From contig JASVEC010000240.1 in the NCBI GenBank assembly GCA_030770535.1, positions 1-26,765 on the forward strand: 26,765 nt of DNA, read 5' to 3'. Positions 1-8,438 of this stretch are shown piece by piece. A model generated the notes under the pieces. That model worked only from the letters and a program-made list of their open reading frames with translations, searched no databases and was not told the DNA's origin. The translations under genes and the position numbers were made by a program. The first letter of the stretch is position 1; every line of letters begins with the position of its first letter. Source of the stretch: Batkoa obscura (Eukaryota; Entomophthoromycota; Entomophthoromycetes; Entomophthorales; Batkoaceae).

Positions 1-396
1 GGTTCTTACATAAGAGTTTCTAGTAGTTCATATTTTATGCTATTATATTACCCTATATTATATTCACTACACTCTAAATCATGAATTAAGCTATTGGTTG
101 AGGGATGTTCAACCTTTCGTTACAACTTTCAGACTTAATTTTGAGCAATAGATATATTAGATAAATCTTTTAATCAGTATTAATAAACAATTCCATCTTT
201 TTTAGTAACAATTGTTATATCTTTAGATTTCTTTTAAGATGCTATATAAGTTCTTAAATCTTGTATCCTTAAACAAATATCTACTTCTATAAATAGAAAT
301 CTGAAGGCCAAAGTTAAAACTAAAGGATGAGATTTAAGATCAATTTTTTTTGAAAAACATCATAAACAATAAATCGAAACTGAACAAAATGAATAA
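1..396. other. Left-edge region with no resolved gene
   Basis: AT-rich sequence with stops in all frames and no open frame I can assign. It must contain the promoter, and probably the first exon, of the CENP-N/Chl4 gene that follows. Candidate ATGs at 238 and 389 do not join in phase to the first recognisable exon through any GT-AG pair I could find. Confidence 0.4.
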
Positions 397-1817
397 AGAA
401 ATACAAAAATTGGTGATATTCCCAATTTATCTAGGAGACAAATAGTACTTGGATTAGGAAGGCTATCTTTGGCAGATATAAGGACTTTGTTTATGCTTTG
501 GGTCAGAAATAAGCTACTTGAAGGGAAAAAAATTTTGTCAAAAGAGCTGAAAGAGGATATTGAATATAGGCTAAGTATACTTAACCAAGACTTAGAAAAA
601 CTCAATAAAAGAGACTTTGTTCTTAAATTGGTTGATGGTTTTATGGTAATATTCAATTGCAACTTAAACTAGTCTTATTAATTGTTAAAGGAAGGTAAAA
701 TCTCCCCATTTCAAGAAGCGCAATTGGAAACGTCATGTAATTACTTCAGCGTTATTTTGAGAAGCTCTAATTTTTATTTAGATTTTTTAAGGAATCAAAC
801 TAAAATAAAATGGAACGTATATCATATGAAACGTTCACGAAAAAGTAGCAAAGGTAATTTACTTTTAATTAAAAAGAAAATAGGCTGATTATTTAATAGG
901 TACTGAGGAGATAGCCCCAGAAATAGCAAGGATAATATCGGATAGTTTAGCACCTTATTTTTCAAAGGTTTGTTTTTTAATTTATTCATAAATAGTATAC
1001 TAATAAAACTAGCTTGTATATGCTGCAAAAGACGAGAATAACATGTGGTTAAGAGTAGCAATCTATCAAGGACATACAAGCAACGTCGTATACCCTAAAG
1101 TTTATATTGTTTATCGTCCAGAGACCAATTTTTTTCTTGCTAGCACTATACGATCAGATATTAGACCCTATTTACTACAGGTAATGGTTGAAGATTAGGT
1201 TCATCTTGAACTAATGTCAATAATTTTTTAGGCACTTTCAGAAGCGTTCTCTCTTTCTGCTATAGATACATTGCCTTTAAGCGGGAACAACCCAAAATCA
1301 TTATTAGATTTAGTTTTAAACCAATATTCTCAGGGCCCATTTTCCCATTATAGACTAGGACAAGTTGATAAAAGTCCATTACATATGAAAGAGTTTACTG
1401 TTGATATACCCAAGGATTATAAGCCTACAGGGTATCTACCTAAGAATATAGAGGACGAAGATAAAGTAAATAAAGGAAAACAAAAGTTTTATACAAAAGA
1501 GCGCTTTGGAACAAATGAACAGCCAGTTATAAACTCTTTATTCCTAAAGGTATAATTTTTTTAATTATTTTACGTTCAATTTAATTATATACTAGGTCGA
1601 TTTGGAATATCGTCAAAATCCTACTAAAAGTGATCCTTTAGCACTGAGTGAGCATGGAAGTCCGTTTTCAATGTCAATTAAATTTGAAGGACATGATATA
1701 CTGGAAGGTCTCAGAGAACTCAGTTTTATTTCACCACTGGCGCCTTATTTGGAAAACGTATCCTCGAAAAGAACCAATTATTTAGAGATTAAACCAGAAG
1801 ATGAATTTAGATTTTAA
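397..1817 (+). CDS. CENPN: CENP-N / Chl4 (Mis15) family inner-kinetochore protein, 6 or more exons
   Basis: Homologue of CENP-N/Chl4, which with CENP-L/Iml3 binds the centromeric nucleosome within the CCAN complex. Exons read as <=397-645, 691-853, 900-967, 1013-1180, 1232-1549 and 1596-1817; introns are 45-51 nt and all phases close, giving up to 395 residues (human 339, yeast Chl4 458). The N-terminal helical part has LGRLSLADIRTLFMLW and KRDFVLKLVDGFM followed by EGKISPFQEAQLE, equivalent to the Chl4 'YWPDGLNxxQLAQID' segment. The middle has NNMWLRVAIY and VYIVYRPETNFF, like 'VWIRIAW' and 'TYVVYYSQT' of CENP-N. The C-terminus has IKFEGHDILEGLREL and SSKRTNYLEIK, like 'IKFSSPHLLEALKSL' and 'NKRMNYFKI'. 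The intron at 646 uses the AAG at 690; the earlier TAG at 672 would put a TAA in frame. The start is unresolved: the frame opens at 397 without an ATG, so a first exon is probably upstream. Confidence 0.85.
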
Positions 1818-1945
1818 ATAAGAATTTGACATATTATGTTTTTATTGCTAATTTTGAAGCTGTGGAAGATAACCAGTATTTATTTCAAAAGTTGGATATG
1901 GATATTAATGATTTAATATTCTATATGCTTGAATCTTTTAATTAA
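1811..1945 (+). other. 44-codon open stretch just after the CENP-N stop
   Basis: Directly after the TAA of the CENP-N gene, a different frame stays open to a TAA at 1943 with coding-like composition (segments NFEAVEDNQYLFQKLDMDI and FYMLESFN). It overlaps the last codons of the gene. One extra T in the T4 run at 1812-1815 would fuse it in frame, so it may be a true C-terminal extension hidden by an indel. The known family usually ends near the NYxxI motif, so it may equally be a chance frame or a lost exon. Confidence 0.3.
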
Positions 1946-2082
1946 GATTTAGGATTATAAAAATAAAAATAATCATTTTTGAACTTATTATTATTTAAAA
2001 AATTAGTTTTATTTACCAATTATTAAAATTAAATAACATAAAAGGAGTAAACATTTTTCTAATTTATGAAACTGAAATGTTT

Positions 2083-3816
2083 TCAATTTGAAATGAATAC
2101 CTCTGCAATTTGATCAAATTCAGCAACATTATGCGTAAACATATCCATAATTTTAATCCCACCAAGTTTATGAGGCCCAGGTGATAAAGGCAAAAATTCA
2201 AGTTTGAAATTGATTAATCCGCCAGGGGCAATTGGGCCAAGGTCCCTTGGTGATACGCCCTTATAAAGTATTGACGTCATTTTTAATCTTTCAGTTGATA
2301 ATTCAATATGCATCACTTTATCTCCTCTATTTTGCAACTTTAACTCAACAAAGAAAGGACAATCTAAATAAATTTGTTTTTGAACTTCAATTACTTTTAA
2401 ATCAATTATTTCGATTTGAGGTGCCCTTCTAGTCAATTGACTTGTTTGTAGCCTTCCAGAACCTCCAAAACTTGTTTTCCAAATAATATCTAATTTACCT
2501 AATTCATTTGAAATGTAAGCTGAATTATCAATTGGATCTTTAGGCTCAAGTTTATATAAATACTGTCGAACATCTTTTGGTTTTAAATAATTTAAATTCC
2601 CAAATAGTTCCTTTCTAGAGTTGGGTGCTGTCTCCACTACTTTATTTTTTTCGCTTTCGTTCACTCGAGTTGAATTAACTGCTTCATCATTAACGTCATC
2701 GCTTGTTTCTTTTTTTTCGCTCGACTCCTTTTCCTCACTTGGTTGTTGTTCTGTACTTACATCCTTTTTATCGCTGCCCTGCTTTTCTTTGATTATTTCC
2801 TTCTCTTCATTTATTTCATTTTCATTATCTTCATTTCGCTCATTAACAGCTCCTGTATCTACTTCTTGCTGCTCTAATTTAACTTCTTTATTTTCTTCAA
2901 TAGGAGAAGGTGGGAGTTCTATCTCCCAAGCCTCTTTAATTTTGTCAATACCTTTATTCATTTTATCATCTATCTCTTCTGTAGACTCTAAGATCTCATT
3001 GTTTTCTAATTTTTCTGACTCTAAGCAGTGTATTTCTTTAGAATCTATCAAATTTTTTATAGGAGAGGTTTCATGCGAAGAACTTATAACGTTATTTGAT
3101 TCAATACAGTTATCTGAAATTTCAAAGCCATTATTTGAATCATCAAATATAAAATTAAGGTCATGGTAATTAAAAACCGAGTTTGGTTCAAATTTCATAT
3201 TATCCAAATACATTGTTGATGTTGATAAGTTTTGAACTTGAACTTCTAATAAAACAGCACCGCCTCCTTTTAAATTATTTGCTTTTGTTTTAACCGCTAA
3301 TGGATTTAATACATTGATTTTATAGATCTTTTTGAAAAACTTCCTTTCTTGATTCGTTGTAACATAATGAACTGAGCATAAAAGAAAATGCATACCTAAC
3401 TCTTTAACTTCATGATGAACAATAAACTGGGCTGAGTCATTGGACGAAATATTCTGTGGATTAATTGTAGTATCCACCAAAGAAAAATGCCTATAGGTAG
3501 CTTGTAGTTCCACCTTTAATGTCATATGTTGTAAAACTTTATCTGTTTCATTATTCACGCTGATATAACAAGAGAAAGTTTCACCAAGGTAAATAGTATC
3601 AGAAGGGTTGGGTAAAGATAATACTGGAGAAAGTTCAAAGTTGGTATTATGTACTTCCTTTTGTTGTGATAAACCAGGTAAAAATGGAATGCCCCCTTTT
3701 TCTTCATCCACTTCAAAATAAATATCACTTCGAATTTCGAATTCTGGTCGCGATAATCGCATCACTTTTAATGACATCAACTGGTCCTCATCTTGTACTA
3801 CTTCTACAGCTGCCAT
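2083..3816 (-). CDS. TRAPPC13: TRAPP complex subunit 13 (TRAPPC13)
   Basis: Intronless 577-residue homologue of TRAPPC13, a TRAPP-complex subunit acting in Golgi and endosomal vesicle tethering and Rab activation. Family blocks appear in order: LMSLKVMRLSRPEF (about residue 13), the TIYLGETFSCYISVNNET block (about 75-90), HHEVKELGMHFLLCSVHY (about 133), KIYKINVLNPLAVKTK (about 160), then KDVRQYLYKLEPKDP, GKLDIIWKTSFGGSGRLQTS and an Ig-like C-terminal sandwich ending FDQIAEVFISN. Human TRAPPC13 is about 417 residues. The excess is one Glu/Lys/Asn/Ser-rich, probably disordered insert at residues about 216-398, between the two beta-sandwich halves. The stop is TGA. The gene converges with CENP-N on its left and is divergent from a small gene on its right. 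Lack of introns contrasts with most neighbours. Confidence 0.93.
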   Translation of the reverse strand: MAAVEVVQDEDQLMSLKVMRLSRPEFEIRSDIYFEVDEEKGGIPFLPGLSQQKEVHNTNFELSPVLSLPNPSDTIYLGETFSCYISVNNETDKVLQHMTLKVELQATYRHFSLVDTTINPQNISSNDSAQFIVHHEVKELGMHFLLCSVHYVTTNQERKFFKKIYKINVLNPLAVKTKANNLKGGGAVLLEVQVQNLSTSTMYLDNMKFEPNSVFNYHDLNFIFDDSNNGFEISDNCIESNNVISSSHETSPIKNLIDSKEIHCLESEKLENNEILESTEEIDDKMNKGIDKIKEAWEIELPPSPIEENKEVKLEQQEVDTGAVNERNEDNENEINEEKEIIKEKQGSDKKDVSTEQQPSEEKESSEKKETSDDVNDEAVNSTRVNESEKNKVVETAPNSRKELFGNLNYLKPKDVRQYLYKLEPKDPIDNSAYISNELGKLDIIWKTSFGGSGRLQTSQLTRRAPQIEIIDLKVIEVQKQIYLDCPFFVELKLQNRGDKVMHIELSTERLKMTSILYKGVSPRDLGPIAPGGLINFKLEFLPLSPGPHKLGGIKIMDMFTHNVAEFDQIAEVFISN

Positions 3817-4004
3817 ACTATTGAAATTAAATTTACTAGAATGCTACTTTTAGAAAATTAAATTGATCTTTCATAATTTTAAATGATTTGTTTAATTTCA
3901 AAAAATAGCAGAACCAATCACATTCCCTGTTAAAAATGTAGCATCATAAAAAGATTAATTTTTCGACTAATTTAATTTCCAATTTTATTAACTGGGGAAT
4001 AGCC
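3817..4004. promoter_or_regulatory. Shared divergent intergenic region
   Basis: The 188 bp between the starts of TRAPPC13 (leftward) and the small basic-protein gene (rightward) must hold both promoters if those starts are right. No recognisable TATA or factor site stands out from the AT-rich background. Confidence 0.35.
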
Positions 4005-4517
4005 ATGTTTCATGTACGTAATTTTAACTTCCAAGGTACAGCTTGTAACAAAAGGAAAGTTAAACAACATATCCTCAACTTTGATGAAGATTTTGAACAC
4101 TTTTTTGGTAGCTTAGTATTTTTTTATTAATTGATTGATAGCTAATTATATTGAATAGATACTATTCAACTTTTAGAAAAACGAAATAAAAAGAAAAAAG
4201 AAAAGGATGGTGATGAGTTTTCAAATTATTTAAAAAAAAGAAAAACAATTTCAAATGAAGACCTGGATACTTTTTTGGATTCTTCAAAAAAGGGTAAGTT
4301 TTAGCTTTATTTTGAGTTTCGTCAATTATTTCTATAAAAAAACTCTTATAGTCAAGGATCAAGCGAATTAAGAGAAGAAATGAGGAATGATGATAGTACA
4401 ACTAAAATCGAAACTGATGTTTTAATAAGAAAAGAAACAGATTTATTGGTAAGTATAGTAGTAAAAGGTAATGCTGGTTTGCTCATTTTTTAGGAAGCTT
4501 TAAGGTATTATTTGTAA
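4005..4517 (+). CDS. Unrecognised small basic, charged protein, 4 exons
   Basis: I do not recognise the family. Exons 4005-4107, 4177-4293, 4357-4448 and 4494-4517 are joined by introns of 69, 63 and 45 nt; phases close exactly to 111 residues ending EALRYYL-TAA. The N-terminus MFHVRNFNFQGTACNKRKV is followed by an acidic patch (NFDEDFEHFF), a Lys-rich stretch (KRNKKKKEKD), LKKRKTISNEDLDTFLDSS and a charged, probably helical tail. The Lys-rich segments could be nuclear localisation signals, which is inference only. The intron at 4294 uses a CAAG acceptor at 4356; the nearer TAG at 4351 would lead quickly to a stop. Consistent phasing and charged composition favour a real gene, but the start codon and function are unproven. 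Confidence 0.55.
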
Positions 4518-5081
4518 TTTAAACATTCGATAATGATTGCTTTAAGCTATTTTGTTTAAATGCTCTTATTGTAATTCATGTTTAAATAATCCTATTTCCC
4601 TTTAATTATTGCGAATCCTATTGACATAGTTTTCACATCTTAACTTTTCTTTGTATATTACAATAAAAATATGTAATAATATTTAATCTTAAATATCTAT
4701 ACTATTGTTTTGTCATTTGAGTATCATTTTAGGAATTTTATTATGACCTATTAGATAGTGAACTATATAGCTTATAAGGAACCTATAAATAATTTAATTA
4801 CCTTTTACAAAGATACCAAATATAATCAGTTGTCTTATAATTATGAATTAATTATAAAAACAAATAAGATCTTTAAAACCAGAATATAAAACGATACTAG
4901 ATATCTTAATAGCTATGATAAATAAAACAAAAAAAATGAAAAAGTAAAAACAAGCCTCATTCAATAAACAATAACTTAAATAAGTAAAAATAATATCACC
5001 GACAAAAACCCAAAAATCACTTGTAATAATGTCTAAAAACTTACAAAAATCCTCACTAGATAATGGTTAAGATCTATAACT
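4518..5081. other. Intergenic between two convergent genes
   Basis: About 560 bp of AT-rich sequence between the 3' ends of the small basic-protein gene and the mitochondrial S15 gene. No open frame, RNA gene or repeat recognised. Confidence 0.5.
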
Positions 5082-5933
5082 TTAATTATGTTTTTGACGA
5101 ATAGAAATTTCGCCTTCGACCATTTCTTGAGTAACACCCAAAGTTTTTAAACAAACAAAATAACGTTCTAAATTTTGTTGTTTTAGATATTTTAAAATCT
5201 TAGCTCGTTTATGATAAAGCTTAGTTAATGCTCTTTGATTAGCTACATCTTTATGGTTAGCTACCATATGACGTTCAAGATTACGAATACGTAAAGTCCA
5301 AATAGCAGCTAAAATTAAAAAATAATTTAATAAATCCAAATCTTAAAAATTCTGTTATTTAAAAATTACCTTGAACCTCTGGGCTACCCGTATCTGCTTG
5401 ATTTTTACCAAATTTTTCAATACATCGCTGTTTATTATAAGCTAAGATACCATGAGAGTTAGCGGTATCTAAAGAATTAGCTTGGAGTACTAATTTAGCT
5501 TGAGACTTATAAGTATCGGCTTGAAATGCTTTATAAGCACCTTCGTTTTCAAACACTTCTGGAACTGTTTCATTTAAAAACTCAACTTCTTCTTGAGTTA
5601 TGTTATTTTGTAATTTCAACTCAGCTACTTTCATGTTTTCAATATCAAAAGTGTTGTTATTCTTATTTACTTCGTTAAGTTCCTTTGGTGTCATTTTTTT
5701 AATGCTGGGTAACGAATTGAAAAATTCAGACTTTGGAGCGGGTTTGATTGGTGCTTCACATACTGCCCTCCCTAACCTTTTGTTGGAATGTCTAGCTAAA
5801 TTGATCGAATTGGAATGAAATGTTCTATTTAAAGCTACAAGAATGGTTAATATCCTTTTATTTTATTTTATCGTGTTTATTTACTTAAACTTATGTTTTC
5901 TATTGATCTTATTGTACACTTAAATAATGCCAT
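5082..5933 (-). CDS. MRPS15: Mitochondrial small-subunit ribosomal protein uS15m, 3 exons
   Basis: S15-family ribosomal protein for the mitochondrial small subunit. The core matches the S15 signature: KFGKNQADTGSPEVQ, then AAIWTLRIRNLERHM, NQRALTKLYHKRAKILKYL and LERYFVCLKTLGV. Exons read leftward as 5933-5920, 5854-5370 and 5308-5082 (241 residues). The 61-nt intron 5369-5309 ends TTTTAG and joins GSPEVQ exactly to AAIWTLRI. The N-terminal extension is rich in Arg/Ser with few acids (ILVALNRTFHSN, LARHSNKRLGRAV), as expected for a mitochondrial targeting presequence. The first exon (MALF plus a split Lys) is tentative because its donor is GTGTAC and the exon is only 14 nt. An extra AG at 5342 could add 11 in-frame residues, DLDLLNYFLIL. 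Confidence 0.88.
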
Positions 5934-6792
5934 TTTTTTCAAAGAATAGTTGTTTAAGTTTTGACTTTTAAATTTTTTAAAATCTGGATTGCAATTTTGG
6001 GAAATTTAAAATTCGAACTTTGGAAATACTGCAATAATTCAAAATACTTGAATTTGAATTTTCTATTATATCTGAATAACTACTAGCATTAATTTGGAAC
6101 TATTATTAACATATAATTTTAAATAATGGTGAATATAAAACCTTATTTTTATATTATAATAATATAATAGTTTAAGATTTCGATAACAATTTATTATTAA
6201 AAACAAAACAAACGTTGTAATATTAGTTTGTTTCTACTTAAATGAGTCAAATTATAAAGATACCAATGATAATAAATTTTCAAGGTTTAAATAATATTGG
6301 TTTCAGATAAAACTTATAATTTCATTATTTTTTGAATCCTAGTTTTCATTTAATTTATATATTTATCTATTAAACAATCACTATTATCAATATAATAATA
6401 AAAAGGAATCAAACAATACAAACATAAAGTAGCAATATTATAAATTTAAACTAATAAACGATAACAGTTAATTTAAAGCTAAAAATTATGTGTTTTATAT
6501 AAAAGTCTCCTAAAAAATAAGCATTGCATTTTTATTCAGCCTTTAATTTTGGTTGGTTAATTTAGAGGATCAATCTTCTCAATGAGTAATTTCAAGTGAC
6601 CAAAATAGTTTGAAATACATTAAAATAGCAGTAAAATAGACATTTAAAAAGTTTAAAAAACAAATGCCATTTAATATCTAATTTTAATACTTTAAAGTTG
6701 CTACTTTGTTTGATCTTGTTTGATTTTATCTTTTATTATTCTTTTATTGCTTTATTTTTTTACTTCATTAAATTACAATTCATACCTTAGCT
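5934..6792. other. Intergenic between divergent MRPS15 and RING genes
   Basis: About 860 bp, strongly AT-rich, without an open frame or RNA gene that I can support. It must carry both promoters. A pyrimidine-rich stretch lies just before the RING gene start (about 6700-6790). Confidence 0.45.
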
Positions 6793-8073
6793 ATGACTAA
6801 CTCAATAAACGATCAAAGTACTAATAACACTTCAACATTATCTCAACAAATTACAATGATTCAGGAACCAACTCAAATTTACTCAAATAATATTCAAAAC
6901 GATATAACAGTGAGTCCCAACTCACTGTTTCACCGACGAATTGAAGCAGATCCATTTTCTTTGTCTTCCAGCTTTTGGGACGTATTATTTCAAATGCGAC
7001 GTTCATTAATCAGCAATGCACTAATATTATCGGTTATTATTGATATTTTTAATTTGGTGCAAGTAATTCTTCAATTTGTATTACAATAAGTACGATATTA
7101 ATAATTGATTTTTTTTTTACTATAGTTAGGTGCTGTTATCTTTGTAATAATTTATTCGTATGAAGATAGTTGTGATATACCATTAAGAAGTTTTCTTTAT
7201 TTTTATGTATCGCGAATAGGATTTAGTATTTTATTAGCCTTTTTTTTTTACGTTGATAGAGGGTTAAAATTATTTAAACCCACACTTATTCGTACTTTGG
7301 ATTTGTAAGTTAGAACACTATTAATTTGTTTTTTAAAAGTCTAACCCATTTTTCACTCTTTTAGTTTAAAATTAGCCATTGATGTCCTCACCATAGCTAT
7401 CATTGTATGTGGCAATTATTTAGTCTTTATCAAAAATGAATGTCAATTTACTTCTCCATCATTATTTTATACTTCGTTTGCATTAATAGTCATAAACTAT
7501 TTGACTATCGCATTCCCTATTTTTTTATTAATCACCTTATTATTATCTGGAAGATTTTATCAATATTCCGCACCAAATACACCTATACAAATTGGTATTG
7601 CACCTGAAGAATTAGAAAAAATGAAATTAAGAAAAGTAAAATTTTTACCATGTACTGAAAAAGAAGCTGAAGAAGGTCAACTAGATCTTCCCTTCAGTCC
7701 AGTAACCAGCGATAGTCGAGCGACCTCTCCTGTCGAGTCTATTTTCACCGTATGTAGCCGTAATGGTAGTTCTTTAGTAGTGTTTAAACATGTCGATTCG
7801 CATCATTGTACCATTTGTTTAGATTTATTTAAAGAAGGTGAAAATATAAGAAAATTAAATTGTTCACATTATTTTCATCAAGATTGTATTGATGAATGGC
7901 TAAAAAATCATTGTACTTGTCCATTATGTAAGTTTAGTTATCCAGCTAAAAATAGAAATAGAGAGGAAGAGAGGGTGACCAGGCCACAAAGAAGTGGTAA
8001 TAGGTTTTTACAATTTGATTCTTTTTTGTCATTGACGCCACCAACCGCAATCCAGAATCATCACAATATTTAA
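6793..8073 (+). CDS. Multi-pass membrane RING-H2 E3 ubiquitin ligase, 3 exons
   Basis: Probable membrane-anchored E3 ligase. Exons 6793-7062, 7126-7304 and 7365-8073 give 385 residues. The first about 65 residues are Ser/Thr/Gln/Asn-rich and polar. Several hydrophobic helices follow, around LISNALILSVIIDIFNLV, GAVIFVIIYSY, FLYFYVSRIGFSILLAFFFY, AIDVLTIAIIVCGNYLVFI and FALIVINYLTIAFPIFLLIT. A cytosolic C-terminal RING begins at about residue 298: CTIC, then LNCSHYFHQDCIDEWL, then CTCPLC, a complete C3H2C3 set. The architecture (transmembrane block then C-terminal RING-H2) is known in fungal and plant ligases, but I cannot name an orthologue. Intron 1 has two in-phase donors (7063 and 7078) differing by five residues, VILQF, at a membrane helix. 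The substrate is unknown. Confidence 0.85.
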
Positions 8074-8438
8074 CAACTGTTAGTTCGTTTTCTATACTAT
8101 ATTTAAGTCACCTCAATTTATTCTGAAGGCTGCCGACTTCAAATATTGGCTAGAATCAGTTAATATGGTTGGGTTTTTTTCTTGAGTTGAACTCAAAGTA
8201 GCTCTTATTGCTATTGATTAGATGTATATATTTTTAGTATTTTATAATTTAATAAAATCAAATTGTCATTTTAATTATCTTTGTTTATTATATTTATAGT
8301 AAAATATTGCAAATTGATTATCAAATTCAACTTGAATTAACTAGTTAGTGTATTTTAGAAATTTCAGTTTGAGACATAATTTCAAAAATATTCAAAAAGT
8401 AAAAAAATATTCAAAAATATTCTTTATTCTTTTAAATA
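8074..8438. other. Intergenic upstream of the HEATR6-like gene
   Basis: About 365 bp between two genes on the same strand, holding the 3' end of the RING gene and the promoter of the HEATR6-like gene. The short motif ATATTCAAAAA recurs at about 8388-8420. No open frame. Confidence 0.4.

Noticed and set aside
361-900. In-frame TAA and TAG near the CENP-N exons suggesting a reassigned genetic code (stop to Gln)
   Set aside because: All but the unresolved 5' end disappear once GT-AG introns are removed, and conserved C-termini of U2AF2, MRPS15 and NMA111 end naturally at TAA.
2621-3169. 182-codon open frame on the + strand inside TRAPPC13
   Set aside because: Ser/Leu/Phe-rich antisense shadow of a Glu/Lys-rich coding region, with no independent protein features.
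4162-4401. 79-codon antisense frame over the small basic-protein gene
   Set aside because: Arises from Lys-rich exons and poly-A tracts on the other strand; the sense exons phase correctly.
5342-5369. A 28-nt ultra-short intron in MRPS15
   Set aside because: Protein conservation requires GSPEVQ to join directly to AAIWTLRI, which needs the 61-nt intron; the shorter one is at most an alternative.
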